Assembly: GCF_009939005.1 (NCBI RefSeq)
Contig: NZ_JAACJS010000015.1
Coordinates: 1,800,325 to 1,864,324 of the forward strand
Source of the DNA: Sediminibacterium roseum
GTDB taxonomy: Bacteria > Bacteroidota > Bacteroidia > Chitinophagales > Chitinophagaceae
Length of the DNA: 64,000 nt
Direction: 5' to 3'
Below the pieces are notes generated by a model. It saw only the letters and a list, made by a program, of their open reading frames with translations. It searched no databases and was not told where the DNA came from. Position numbers and translations under genes: made by a program. Of this stretch, positions 33,580 through 42,770 are shown in pieces (the first letter of the stretch is position 1; every line of letters starts with the position of its first letter).

Positions 33580-34206
33580 ATGCGCACCCATTCGAAAGAA
33601 ACACAAAGTTCACTTACACCCGCCATGGCCCTCGAAATCCTGAAGGAAGGCAATGAGCGGTTCATGAACAACCTGAAAGCCAACCGCAACCTGCTGCAGC
33701 AGGTAAATGAAACAGCGGCGGGACAGTTTCCATTTGCCACCATTTTAAGTTGCATCGACAGTCGCACCTCGGCCGAGTTGATCTTTGACCAGGGACTGGG
33801 CGATATTTTCAGCATACGCATCGCAGGCAATATCCTGAATGAAGATATCCTTGGCAGCATGGAATTTGCAACGAAGATCATGAAGACCAAAATCATCCTG
33901 GTGCTGGGGCACAGCAGGTGCGGCGCGATCGTTGGTGCATGCAACCATGTGGAAATGGGTAACCTTACGGGACTATTAAAGAAGATCGAACCCGCCATCA
34001 ACAAAGAAACCTCGACACAAAACAACCGTTCGGGAGACAACATCGAATTTGTAAACAACGTAACAGAACTCAACGTGCTCCACACGATTGAAAGGATCCG
34101 CAATGAAAGTCCCATCATCATGGAACTCGAAAAAGAAGGACTCATCAAAATTGTGGGCGGCATGTACAATGTTGAGAGCGGGAAGGTGAGCTTTCTAGCG
34201 TCCTGA
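33580..34206 (+). CDS. Beta-class carbonic anhydrase
   Basis: 208 residues. Zinc ligands and catalytic dyad are present: ILSCIDSRTSAE (Cys, Asp-Arg) and LGHSRCGAIVGAC (His, Cys). It interconverts CO2 and bicarbonate in the cytoplasm. No signal peptide. It begins 16 nt after the bestrophin gene and likely supplies or consumes the bicarbonate that channel may carry. Confidence 0.95.
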   Translation: MRTHSKETQSSLTPAMALEILKEGNERFMNNLKANRNLLQQVNETAAGQFPFATILSCIDSRTSAELIFDQGLGDIFSIRIAGNILNEDILGSMEFATKIMKTKIILVLGHSRCGAIVGACNHVEMGNLTGLLKKIEPAINKETSTQNNRSGDNIEFVNNVTELNVLHTIERIRNESPIIMELEKEGLIKIVGGMYNVESGKVSFLAS

Positions 34207-34249
34207 TCGCTTTCCTAACCACGGCGCCATGGAGCGCCATCACCAATAA

Positions 34250-34283
34250 CAAAAGGGTTTTGCCATTTAGCAAAACCCTTTTG
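34250..34283. terminator. Bidirectional intrinsic terminator
   Basis: 14-bp perfect stem CAAAAGGGTTTTGC/GCAAAACCCTTTTG with loop CATTTA between convergent carbonic anhydrase and nhaD-type genes. Confidence 0.9.
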
Positions 34284-34358
34284 CTGTTAAAGGGATCTCT
34301 AACTGGTACTGAATACCCACGGCACGAGTGGCGAACAAGGCAACTAATCCGGGTTCCG

Positions 34359-35639
34359 CTAAAACTGCAGTTGGTGCTGGATGATATATACCAAGACCCC
34401 GGCGGCAAAACCCACCAGCGCCAACCAGCTGATGCGTTTCAGGTACCAGCCAAAATCAACCTGTTCAATTCCCATCACCGCCACGCCTGCGGCAGAGCCG
34501 ATGATGATGGCGCTTCCGCCCGTGCCGGTGGTTAGCGCGAGGAACTCCCAGAACATATGATCCGTCGGATACGTGGCAAGGTCATACATTCCCTGCGCCG
34601 CAGCTACCAGGGGAACATTATCAACTACGGATGAAAGCAGGCCGAGTGCGATGCCGATCGAATAATCGTTGTGCAGGTTGCGGCTGAGGAACAAAGCCAG
34701 TTCTTTCAGTACGCCTGCCGACTGGAGCGCAGATACTGCGAGTAAGATGCCAAGGAAAAAGAGAATGCTGGATGTATCGATTTTTTCAAGCGCCCGCGTA
34801 ACGGTGAGGCGTTGTGCGAGCGCTGTTTCTTTTTGCTGGTGCAGGCGCGTGGTTACGATCCACATCATACCCAGGGCAAGCAACATGCCCATGAACGGCG
34901 GCAGGCCGGTAAGCGATTTAAACACGGGTACAAACAACAAGAGGCCGATACCCGTAAACAACATGATGCGCCCGTCCTGTTTTTCTTCTTCCGTAGTTGC
35001 ATCGATTTCCTTGGCCTCGATGGTCTTTCCCCTGAAACGATAGGCCATCATGAGCGCGGGCACTATGCATACCACCATGCTCGGAAGCAACAACTGTTTG
35101 ATGATGCTCAATGCTGTTATTTGTCCGCCGATCCACAACATCGTTGTGGTTACATCGCCCAATGGCGACCATGCGCCGCCGGCATTGGCCGCTATCACGA
35201 TCATACCTGCAAACCAGAGCCGGTCTTCCCGCGTGGTCAAAAGTTTTGAGCTCAGCGATACCATTACGATGGCGGTGGTAAGGTTATCAAGCAATGCAGA
35301 GAGAAAAAAAGTAAGGGCGGCGACGAGTAAAAGCAGCGCCGGTTTTTTTTTCGTTTTGATCTTTTGTGTAATGAAATCAAAACCACTGTGCATATCGATC
35401 AGCTCCACAACCGTCATTGCGCCGAGCAGGAAAAAAAGGATGGAAGAGATGTCGCCAAGATGGGTGATCAGGGCTTCATGGGCCTCGTGGTTGCCGTTGT
35501 TGCCCAGAACGTAAACCGTCCAGCACAGAACACCTGTAATGAGCGCGGAAGCTGCCTTGTTTAATTTGAGCGGGTGTTCAAATGCAATGGCAACATAACC
35601 AACAATAAAAATAACAATGATGAGTGTGATCATATACAT
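34359..35639 (-). CDS. nhaD: NhaD-type Na+/H+ antiporter
   Basis: 426 residues from the ATG at 35639 (the frame further upstream has only a TTG; a second Met lies two codons in). About 12 TM helices; ion-transporter-superfamily signatures ALLDNLTTAIVMVSL and IVIAANAGGAWSPLGDVTTTMLWIGG, and SSVVDNVPLVAAAQGMYDL in the second repeat. Exports Na+ in exchange for H+. Divergent from the usp gene at 35833, so the CRP/FNR-like box at 35749 lies between the two. Confidence 0.9.
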   Translation of the reverse strand: MYMITLIIVIFIVGYVAIAFEHPLKLNKAASALITGVLCWTVYVLGNNGNHEAHEALITHLGDISSILFFLLGAMTVVELIDMHSGFDFITQKIKTKKKPALLLLVAALTFFLSALLDNLTTAIVMVSLSSKLLTTREDRLWFAGMIVIAANAGGAWSPLGDVTTTMLWIGGQITALSIIKQLLLPSMVVCIVPALMMAYRFRGKTIEAKEIDATTEEEKQDGRIMLFTGIGLLLFVPVFKSLTGLPPFMGMLLALGMMWIVTTRLHQQKETALAQRLTVTRALEKIDTSSILFFLGILLAVSALQSAGVLKELALFLSRNLHNDYSIGIALGLLSSVVDNVPLVAAAQGMYDLATYPTDHMFWEFLALTTGTGGSAIIIGSAAGVAVMGIEQVDFGWYLKRISWLALVGFAAGVLVYIIQHQLQF

Positions 35640-35748
35640 CAGATTAGCAATCGCATGCCTGCATTGCAAAGGTTTCAGCGTCAATAAACAAACCGGCTCT
35701 CAAGTTACTTCTATTTCCCAAAAACAAAGCCGGCAACTGGTTACGGGC

Positions 35749-35813
35749 TGACCAATATCATACTCCTGTTTGCTTACGGTCATTGATTTCCGGTATGGCC
35801 GCGGGTAGTTTTG
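35749..35813 (+). promoter_or_regulatory. usp promoter with CRP/FNR-like boxes
   Basis: Perfect distal box TGACCAATATCA (35749-35760); degenerate proximal box TGCTTACGGTCA (35771-35782), 22 bp apart; perfect -7 TAGTTTTG (35806-35813), its TTTG beginning 33.5 bp from the proximal centre. Predicted start site 35818, 15 nt before the ATG. Confidence 0.78.
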
Positions 35814-35832
35814 GCTTACAATTTCAACTCTT

Positions 35833-36651
35833 ATGAAAAAAATCATCCTCGCCTTCGATGGAACGCATTTTTCCGAAGGCGCTTTTAATTTCGCCCGGAA
35901 GCTCAATGAGATCCAGCCTGTGTTCCTTGTTGGTTTATTTGTTCCGCAAACAGAATTGGCCAACCTGTGGAGTTACGCGGCGGCGCAGGAGCGGTTCTTT
36001 GTTCCATTGGTAGAGGAGCTCGATGCGGACACGATCAAAGAGAACATCGATCTCTTTGAAAGTCGTTGTAAAGCGTTTAACATCCGTTATGAGGTGCACA
36101 AGAATTTTTCCGACCTGGCCGTTCCTGCACTTGAGGCCCAAAGCCGGTTTGCAGACCTGATCATTCTCGGCAGTGAAATATTTTTTGAGCAGATGGGATC
36201 CGGGCAGCCAAACGAATTCTTCGAAGATGCATTGCACCATGTAAAATGCCCGGTACTGGTGGTTCCCGAAAAATACGAGTTCCCGGAATGCAACCTGCTT
36301 GCGTATGATGGTACCGACAACGCGCTTCATGCGATCAAAACATTCGCCTACCTGTTCCCTGAATTGGGTTCCAATACCGCCGTTCTTGCCTATGCGCACG
36401 AAGGAGATTCAGAGATCCCGGAGAAGGAACAGCTCCAGGAACTGCTCGAGGCCCATTTTAAAAATGTATCGATGGTAAGATACGAGGGCAAACCGGGGAA
36501 CGACCTGAACGAATGGATCGGCCAATCAAAAGCGCCGATCGTTGTATGCGGTTCTTATGGAAGGTCGGGTTTCTCACGTCTTTTTAAAAAATCATTTGTC
36601 CGCAGCATCATAGCAGAACACCGGATGCCTGTTTTCCTTGCGCACCTGTAA
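35833..36651 (+). CDS. Tandem-domain universal stress protein
   Basis: 272 residues starting MKKIILAFDGTHFSEGA. Two Usp domains; the second carries VVCGSYGRSGFSRLFKKS, a partial ATP signature with Lys at the last Gly position. Driven by its own CRP/FNR-like promoter; a hairpin terminator follows 18 nt after the stop. Confidence 0.9.
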   Translation: MKKIILAFDGTHFSEGAFNFARKLNEIQPVFLVGLFVPQTELANLWSYAAAQERFFVPLVEELDADTIKENIDLFESRCKAFNIRYEVHKNFSDLAVPALEAQSRFADLIILGSEIFFEQMGSGQPNEFFEDALHHVKCPVLVVPEKYEFPECNLLAYDGTDNALHAIKTFAYLFPELGSNTAVLAYAHEGDSEIPEKEQLQELLEAHFKNVSMVRYEGKPGNDLNEWIGQSKAPIVVCGSYGRSGFSRLFKKSFVRSIIAEHRMPVFLAHL

Positions 36652-36669
36652 CGCTGTAACAGGGCCCTT

Positions 36670-36697
36670 AAAAGGGCTTTTGTCGCAAGCCCTTTTT
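36670..36697 (+). terminator. Intrinsic terminator between usp genes
   Basis: 10-bp stem AAAAGGGCTT/AAGCCCTTTT with a 7-nt loop, ending in five T. The next usp start is only 18 nt further on, so readthrough may feed it. Confidence 0.75.
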
Positions 36698-36714
36698 AAT
36701 CCTATCCTTTTCTT

Positions 36715-37515
36715 ATGATCAAGATCACACTGGCAATAAATCCGTTTGCGCCAAGCAAGAACGCGCTCGACTTTGGCGCATACCTGGCCCGCATTACGGG
36801 ATCTGCGCTAACGGCTTCGATACTGGAGAACAAAGGACTTGCCGAACAGCAGCAACACGGCAATCCCGCGCTCAGCGTTTCTCCGGAAAACATGACAGGG
36901 CAAACCATCAAGTGGTTTAAAGAAGGTGCTACGGCGCGCGAGGTGAGCCCGAAAATCCACCACAACCGGGGAATGCCGTTCACTGAACTGATCGAGGAAA
37001 GCAGGTTTGCGGATGTATTGGTGATGCACCCCGCCATTTCATTCAGGCAAAAATTTGAAGGAAATTTTACGCAGCTGACGAAGGACATCCTGCGCCGTTC
37101 CGAATGCCCTGTTTTTTTGACGACCGAAACAGTTGAACAGGTAGATGAGATCATTGTGGCCTACGACAGATCCGCTTCAAGCATGTTTGCCGTAAAGCTG
37201 TTCATCTATCTTTTTCCGGAGTTGTCGCATGCCAGGTTATCCGTTCTGCATGTAGAGCCGGATGCACAGTCGGGCGACATTCTAAAACACCATCTCAAAG
37301 AGTGGCTTTCCGTGCACAGGCACGGACCGGTGAACTTTGTTAACCTCACCGGTGATACCGATAAGAAACTCATAGAATACCTGGCCGGTAAGAAAAACGC
37401 GGTGCTGATCATGGGTGGTTACAAACGCAGCGCCGGCTTCCGTCTGCGCAGCAAAAGCTATGTGGAGTGGATCGTGAAAAACAGTACCCTGCCTGTGTTC
37501 ATTACGCACCGGTAG
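36715..37515 (+). CDS. Divergent universal stress protein
   Basis: 266 residues starting MIKITLAINPFAPSKNALDFG. It has the two-domain Usp length and layout, but the second-domain signature is degenerate (IMGGYKRSAGFRLRSKSYVEW), so ATP binding is doubtful. No promoter box of the shared type is seen before it. Confidence 0.85.
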   Translation: MIKITLAINPFAPSKNALDFGAYLARITGSALTASILENKGLAEQQQHGNPALSVSPENMTGQTIKWFKEGATAREVSPKIHHNRGMPFTELIEESRFADVLVMHPAISFRQKFEGNFTQLTKDILRRSECPVFLTTETVEQVDEIIVAYDRSASSMFAVKLFIYLFPELSHARLSVLHVEPDAQSGDILKHHLKEWLSVHRHGPVNFVNLTGDTDKKLIEYLAGKKNAVLIMGGYKRSAGFRLRSKSYVEWIVKNSTLPVFITHR

Positions 37516-37525
37516 GGAGTTTCGA

Positions 37526-37590
37526 TGATCAATCTCATTTTATAACATGAGCAACCTCATGTTCTGCGTGCCTGAACGAATTTAATTTTA
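37526..37590 (+). promoter_or_regulatory. Promoter of the hibernation-factor gene with CRP/FNR-like boxes
   Basis: Two variant boxes 22 bp apart: TGATCAATCTCA (37526-37537) and the palindrome ACATGAG-CAAC-CTCATGT (core 37548-37559). The -7 TAATTTTA (37583-37590) has its TTT 33.5 bp from the proximal centre. Both right half-sites are CTCA instead of RTCA. Predicted start site 37595, 16 nt before the ATG. Confidence 0.65.
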
Positions 37591-37610
37591 AGATCCAAAA
37601 CCCGATAACC

Positions 37611-38633
37611 ATGCAACTACTATCAGAAAAACCATCGACAGTGACAGAGGGATTGTTTGTTGATATGCCTTCGGTTTCCATGATCCTGCCATTCAATCCT
37701 AAAATGAACTCCAAAACGCTGATCAATGAGGCCATTCAACGCGCCGTTCAGAAGGTTACGAGTGCATTAAACGGACGCTACTCGGGAATAATGGTGGAGC
37801 TCGTACTGGAGAAACTCAATGCGGTTTTATCGGGCCTGAATTATTCAACGCACAAAAGCAGTCTTGCGATCTACATTTCTCCCGTATTTGAAAAAGTATT
37901 GTATCTCGATCTACCGGTAACAGAAAGTGTATCCGTCAGCAACCATTTCGAGATCCGCGACATCATAAACAGCAAAGCAAAGCCAGACCGTGTCATGGTA
38001 CTGGTGGTAACGGCGATGGAGAGCAGGATATACCTGGTACAGGCAAACAAGTTTACCTGTATCGTTTCCAACCCTGCGGGATCAAAAGACGATTGCGCGC
38101 GCATACGTTCGATCGACAATTCGCTCGACATACTCTTGCCCGCTTATGCCGTTCCGCTTTTTGTGGCAGGCTCCCGTGAGCAGTGTCCGGTAATGATGAA
38201 GCACAGCCGGCACAGCAGCGAAGTGCTGGATTATCTGCGCACGTCTTCTGAAAACATCAACCTGGATGAACTTGGCCATTTGATGCTGCCGATCCTCAGC
38301 GACCCGGATCAACTGGAACAGAAAGAGATCCGCAAATGCCTTGCAGAGGCGCAGCAGCGTAAACAGCTTACTACAGGTATTGAAAACATTGCAAAAAACG
38401 GCGGCGGCTGCCAGGGAAGTTTACTGCTCGTGGAAAAAGACTACGTACATCCCGGCACACAAAACAAATGCTCAACTGCCATGCCTGTACACGCCGGCCC
38501 GTTTTCGAATATCAGGGATAGCGTAGACGATGTGATCGAAAAAATACTGCTCAATGGCGGAGACGTTGCGTTTGTGGATGCGGGACAGTTACCGGGTAAA
38601 GAACACATCGCATTGATACAACACGTTCATTAA
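37611..38633 (+). CDS. Bacterial archaeo-eukaryotic release-factor-like protein (baeRF3/Balon type), candidate ribosome hibernation factor
   Basis: 340 residues, no signal peptide. Recognisable pieces: THKSSLAIYISPVFEKVLYLD with FEIRDII, followed by VLVVTAMESRIYLVQAN (central domain of the baeRF3 group) and a C-terminal VIEKILLNGGDVAFVDAGQL ... HIALIQHV, the eL30-like third domain. This family relates to eukaryotic eRF1/Pelota; the related factor Balon occupies the ribosomal A site during dormancy. Placement between universal stress genes under a stress promoter supports a dormancy role (inference). Confidence 0.72.
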   Translation: MQLLSEKPSTVTEGLFVDMPSVSMILPFNPKMNSKTLINEAIQRAVQKVTSALNGRYSGIMVELVLEKLNAVLSGLNYSTHKSSLAIYISPVFEKVLYLDLPVTESVSVSNHFEIRDIINSKAKPDRVMVLVVTAMESRIYLVQANKFTCIVSNPAGSKDDCARIRSIDNSLDILLPAYAVPLFVAGSREQCPVMMKHSRHSSEVLDYLRTSSENINLDELGHLMLPILSDPDQLEQKEIRKCLAEAQQRKQLTTGIENIAKNGGGCQGSLLLVEKDYVHPGTQNKCSTAMPVHAGPFSNIRDSVDDVIEKILLNGGDVAFVDAGQLPGKEHIALIQHVH

Positions 38634-38647
38634 AAAACCAACATTAT

Positions 38648-39475
38648 ATGAGACCGATCATTTGTCCGACGGACTTTTCTGTTCTATCATCCGCTGCCGC
38701 GCGTTACGCTGCAGACATGTGCGCCGTGCTTGGTGCAAAACTTTGCCTGGTGCATGTTTGTCCATTGCCGGTAACCGTTGCCGAAGTGCCCATTCCACCC
38801 TATCCGTTTGATCACACGATCTCGGAAGCGGAGCACATGATAACGGAGCTTAAGGAAAAATTGCTGCATCATACCAAAGAGGCCATCGAAATAGAAACAG
38901 AAGTGAGGATGGGTTTCCTGATGACGGAGCTCGCCGACTACTGCAAACAGCAGCAACCCTATGCCGTGGTAATGGGCGCAGAAAACGCGAAAGGCCTGGA
39001 AAGGCTGGTGGCCGGCGCATCAACCTTTACTGCCATCACCAAGTTGCCATGGCCCGTGATCGTGGTGCCGGAGGATGCTGTATTTAGCGGTATCAAAAAG
39101 ATAGCGCTTGCATGTGACCTGAAAGATGTGGTGGAAACGATACCGGAAAAACAAATCGTTGCGCTGGTGAAAGCTTTTCATGCGGAGCTTCATGTATTGC
39201 ACATCGGGGGCGATGCCGGATCATTCACACCTGGATCGGTTGCGGAGTCGGGGTTGTTGCAGGAGATGCTTGACCAGGTTGATCCCGTTTATCATTTTAT
39301 CGAGGGCGATGATGTGGAGCAAACGATCGTAGCATTTCTCGATAAACATTCTTTCGATATGCTTTTTGTGTTCCCCAAACACCACAACCTTTTTACCAGG
39401 ATCTTCCAGCACAGCCGGTCAAAACGACTGGTATTGCAGTCGCACATACCGGTTGCCGCCTTGCATGAAAACTGA
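38648..39475 (+). CDS. Tandem-domain universal stress protein, co-operonic with the hibernation factor
   Basis: 275 residues starting MRPIICPTDFSVLSSAA. Two Usp domains; the first ends VVMGAENAKGLERLVAGAST, a weakened ATP signature. It begins 14 nt after the baeRF-type gene, so they share a transcript. Confidence 0.9.
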   Translation: MRPIICPTDFSVLSSAAARYAADMCAVLGAKLCLVHVCPLPVTVAEVPIPPYPFDHTISEAEHMITELKEKLLHHTKEAIEIETEVRMGFLMTELADYCKQQQPYAVVMGAENAKGLERLVAGASTFTAITKLPWPVIVVPEDAVFSGIKKIALACDLKDVVETIPEKQIVALVKAFHAELHVLHIGGDAGSFTPGSVAESGLLQEMLDQVDPVYHFIEGDDVEQTIVAFLDKHSFDMLFVFPKHHNLFTRIFQHSRSKRLVLQSHIPVAALHEN

Positions 39476-39507
39476 TCAACCATTTCTATCATTCAAAAAA
39501 AAAGATT

Positions 39508-39711
39508 ATGAACAACGAAAAGAAAATTGCGGTTGCCTTGCTGGCCGGGGTTGCGGCCGGGGCAATACTTGGTGTTTTGTTTGCGCCCGCCAAGGGAAGT
39601 GAAACACGCCGTAAGATCGCCGAAGAAGGCGAAAAACTTACAGACAACCTGAAAACCAGGTTCGGTGCGTGCAAGAAAGCATGCGGCCACCACGAAGAAA
39701 ATGTTGCATAA
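39508..39711 (+). CDS. YtxH-domain small protein
   Basis: 67 residues: N-terminal glycine/alanine-rich helix (VALLAGVAAGAILGVLFAPAKGSETR), then a helical tail ending in a Cys/His cluster (GACKKACGHHEE). This is the YtxH/GvpP-like envelope-stress family in size and pattern. 32 nt after the usp gene. Confidence 0.85.
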   Translation: MNNEKKIAVALLAGVAAGAILGVLFAPAKGSETRRKIAEEGEKLTDNLKTRFGACKKACGHHEENVA

Positions 39712-39722
39712 AATCTCATCAC

Positions 39723-40085
39723 ATGGATTCAATAACAGGAAATATAGCTGCACTGGCAGAAGATGTTAAGGCCTACGTTGAAACGCGCGCCGATCTATTA
39801 AAACTGGAAGTGGCCGCAAAAGCTTCTGTATTGGTAAGCAATGCAACGGCCGTATTGCTGATCGGCGTGCTGCTGCTTTGCTTTGTTGCTTTTGCAGGTG
39901 TTGGCCTTGCGTTGCTGGTGGGTATATGGACCGGTAAGATGTGGGCGGGGTTCCTGATTGTTTCAGTGGCCTATGCATTGAAAGCCCTGTTCATCTGGAA
40001 ACTTCGCAACCGCTGGATACGCATTCCGGTAATGAATCATTTTCTAAAAACTTTTTTCAATGAGGATAAGACCGGTAAGGAATAA
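39723..40085 (+). CDS. Phage-holin/DUF1469-like membrane protein
   Basis: 120 residues from the ATG at 39723, which gives MDSITGNIAALAEDVKAYVE. An amphipathic N-terminal helix, two close TM helices (VLLIGVLLLCFVAFAGVGLALL; FLIVSVAYALKALFIW) and a basic C-terminus. This arrangement is typical of DUF1469 envelope proteins that sit next to YtxH genes in Bacteroidota. Starts 11 nt after the YtxH stop. Confidence 0.8.
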   Translation: MDSITGNIAALAEDVKAYVETRADLLKLEVAAKASVLVSNATAVLLIGVLLLCFVAFAGVGLALLVGIWTGKMWAGFLIVSVAYALKALFIWKLRNRWIRIPVMNHFLKTFFNEDKTGKE

Positions 40086-40230
40086 AGAAGACATACGCTA
40101 TGAGCGGCAGCGACTGCTCGATCACAAGAAATCGCTGGAGGCATCCATTTCCAGTAGACTCACAGGATTGCGGAATTGTTTAAAACCAGTTAACTTAGTA
40201 AAACAGGTTATTGATCTGGTTCGAAAGTAA
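40060..40230 (+). CDS. 56-aa basic protein overlapping the DUF1469 gene
   Basis: ATG at 40060 overlaps the previous gene by 26 nt in another frame. 56 codons encode a basic, helical protein (RNKEDIRYERQRLLDHKKSL then LKPVNLVKQVIDLVRK). No TM. Overlap, spacing (17 nt to the ATPase gene) and conserved position of a short gene after DUF1469 genes suggest it is real. Function unknown. Confidence 0.65.
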   Translation: MRIRPVRNKEDIRYERQRLLDHKKSLEASISSRLTGLRNCLKPVNLVKQVIDLVRK

Positions 40231-40247
40231 AATAAAAAATTCCGCAT

Positions 40248-42752
40248 ATGCAGGAACAACTTCCGGTTCTTAATGGATTAAACGACGCGGAAGTGTACCG
40301 GCTCCGGAAAGCATTCGGGCCCAATAAGATTTCACGCCGCAGATCGTGGCATATGCTTCGTGTGATATGGGACATCTGTTCAGAGCCTATGTTTATTCTT
40401 CTGCTGGTTGCCTGCGCCGTTTATTTTTTCCTGGGCCTTTCAGACGAAGGCATACTGATGTTGGTGGCCATGGCGTTGGTGAGCAGCATTTCTTTGTACC
40501 AGGAAACAAAAAGCAACCATGCCATCAATGCGCTGAAACAGTTAACCTCTCCCCGTGTAACCGCATTGCGCAATGGAAAGCAGGTTCTGGTGGGTTCCGA
40601 AGAACTTGTTCCCGGTGATGTTGTTTTTCTTTCCGAAGGAATGATGATACCGGCAGATGCTGAATTTGTTTCCGGTAACGACTGTTTCGTAAACGAGTCG
40701 GTGCTTACCGGCGAATCCATTGCTGTGGCAAAGTATGCAACGGAAGGCGAAAACCTGCTGCTGCATGGAACAACGCTCGACAGCGGCAAGTGTGTTGCGG
40801 TAATAACGGCTACCGGTAACAATACGGCCCTTGGTAAAATTGGAAAAAGCATCGATACCTATTATGCCGGCACATCGCTGCTGCAGAAACAGGTAAGAAA
40901 GTTTGTGCGCTCGCTGGCATTGTTTGGGTTCATCAGTTTCGCGCTCATTTTTATTCTCAACTACACGCATTACCACAACCTGGTAACCAGCCTTCTTTTT
41001 GCACTCACATTGGCCATGTCGGTTATACCGGAAGAGATCCCTGTGGCCTTTTCATCCTTTATGGCATTGGGCGCATACCGGATGAGCGCCCTTGGCATTG
41101 TAACCCGGAAACCACAGGTGATTGAAAATCTCGGCGCAGTAAGCGTGATCTGTCTTGATAAAACAGGAACCATCACAGAAAACAAAATGGCGGTTGCCAG
41201 GGTTTTCGATTTTACAACCGGATCTACTTTCGGGCCCGAAGATGCAGCCACACCCGGGCTGCAATCACTGCTCCGGTATGCGGCACTTGCCAGTGAGTCA
41301 GATCCTTTTGACCCGATGGAAAAAGCGATATGGGATGAATATGCAAAACGCTCCGGTAAAAAGGATCACCAGCCCTTTATCATGATCCATGAATTTCCGC
41401 TGGAAGGGCGCCCGCCGATGATGACGCATGTGTACACTGAGCCCGGCCGTGGGGTGTCTGCTTTTGCCAAGGGTGCGCTGGAGCGGATCATGCGGATCAG
41501 CTCTCTCACTGATGAAGACAAGTTGCTGATCACAAAAACGGGCCAGTTGTTTGCCGCCAATGGCTATCGCGTAATCGGTATAGCCACCGCAGAGAACACC
41601 GCGCAAGAGATGCCCGCAACACAGGATGGTTTCGCCTGGCAATTCAAGGGCATGCTCGCGCTCTACGATCCGCCGCGAAAGAACATTGCCGAAACGATCG
41701 GCGGGTTCTTACGTGCCGGCATACGCGTAAAAATGCTCACCGGCGACCATCCGCAAACCGCGCTCAACATTGCGGCCCTCGCAGGATTCGGCAATACCGG
41801 CACCGTTGTTACCGGTGATGAAGTAATGTTGATGACGGATGAAAAGCTATCGGAAGTTATTTCTGCAACAGATGTGTTTGCACGTATGTTCCCCGAAGCA
41901 AAACAGAAGGTGATTGAGGTGCTCAAAAAAAATGGAGAGATCGTGGCGATGACCGGCGATGGTGTAAATGATGCGCCCGCACTGCACACATCCGACATAG
42001 GCATTGCCCTTGGCCGGAAGGGAACGGAGATTGCGCGGCAGTCTGCAGATATGGTGATCACCGACGACGACCTCGGCAAGATACGCCTCGCAATAGAAGA
42101 CGGCCGGCGGATCTTCATCAACCTGGTAAAATCGGTACGCTACATCATTTCCATACACATCCCCATCATCCTTACCGCATCCATCCCGGTTATCCTGAGA
42201 TGGAAATATCCAAACATATTTTCTCCCATACATGTCATTTTTCTTGAGCTTGTGATGGGCCCAACCTGTTCTATCTTTTTTGAACGGGAGCCGGTAGAAA
42301 AAGGCATGATGCTGGAGCCGCCACGGCGGCGCGACAGGGGCTTGTTTACCAACCAGGAGTTATGGGTGAGTGTGTTCCAGGGACTCGCGATCGCAGCCGC
42401 TGTTTTGTTGCTCTATTACGTTTATATGAACGGTTCGGCCAGTATAGGGCTCACACGCAATATCGTATTCACAACGCTGCTTCTTTCCAATGTTCTGCTC
42501 ACTTTTTCAAGCCGTTCGTTTACGAAGAATATTTTTGCCACGTTCAAATACCACAACCCGTTAACAAAATGGATCCTGCTTTTGAGCCTGGCCATCCTGT
42601 TCACACTTCAACTGGCGACGCCGGTGAGAAGGTTGTTTGAATTTGATCCGCTTAGTTCTTCACACGTTGTGTTCTGTTTGGCGGCAGCCGTTGGCTCTAC
42701 GCTTGTGGTTGAATTATACAAATGGCTGCATGCAAAAAGAAAGGCCCCTTAA
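40248..42752 (+). CDS. Cation-transporting P-type ATPase (P2-like)
   Basis: 834 residues. N-terminal cation ATPase region (LNDAEVYRLRKAFGPNKIS), actuator loop VLTGES, phosphorylation motif CLDKTGTITENKMAV, hinge MTGDGVNDAPALHTSDIGIALG, C-terminal TM bundle. TM4 reads SVIPEEIPVAFSSF, where Ca2+ pumps have PEGLP, so the transported ion is uncertain (Ca2+, Mg2+ or Mn2+-type possibilities). Last gene of the YtxH-DUF1469-small protein run. Confidence 0.88.
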   Translation: MQEQLPVLNGLNDAEVYRLRKAFGPNKISRRRSWHMLRVIWDICSEPMFILLLVACAVYFFLGLSDEGILMLVAMALVSSISLYQETKSNHAINALKQLTSPRVTALRNGKQVLVGSEELVPGDVVFLSEGMMIPADAEFVSGNDCFVNESVLTGESIAVAKYATEGENLLLHGTTLDSGKCVAVITATGNNTALGKIGKSIDTYYAGTSLLQKQVRKFVRSLALFGFISFALIFILNYTHYHNLVTSLLFALTLAMSVIPEEIPVAFSSFMALGAYRMSALGIVTRKPQVIENLGAVSVICLDKTGTITENKMAVARVFDFTTGSTFGPEDAATPGLQSLLRYAALASESDPFDPMEKAIWDEYAKRSGKKDHQPFIMIHEFPLEGRPPMMTHVYTEPGRGVSAFAKGALERIMRISSLTDEDKLLITKTGQLFAANGYRVIGIATAENTAQEMPATQDGFAWQFKGMLALYDPPRKNIAETIGGFLRAGIRVKMLTGDHPQTALNIAALAGFGNTGTVVTGDEVMLMTDEKLSEVISATDVFARMFPEAKQKVIEVLKKNGEIVAMTGDGVNDAPALHTSDIGIALGRKGTEIARQSADMVITDDDLGKIRLAIEDGRRIFINLVKSVRYIISIHIPIILTASIPVILRWKYPNIFSPIHVIFLELVMGPTCSIFFEREPVEKGMMLEPPRRRDRGLFTNQELWVSVFQGLAIAAAVLLLYYVYMNGSASIGLTRNIVFTTLLLSNVLLTFSSRSFTKNIFATFKYHNPLTKWILLLSLAILFTLQLATPVRRLFEFDPLSSSHVVFCLAAAVGSTLVVELYKWLHAKRKAP

Positions 42753-42769
42753 ACAAGAGGCCTTTCTTT
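42736..42769. terminator. Bidirectional intrinsic terminator
   Basis: 11-bp perfect stem AAAGAAAGGCC/GGCCTTTCTTT with a 12-nt loop that contains the ATPase stop codon; convergent with hsp20. Confidence 0.85.
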
Positions 42770-42770
42770 C

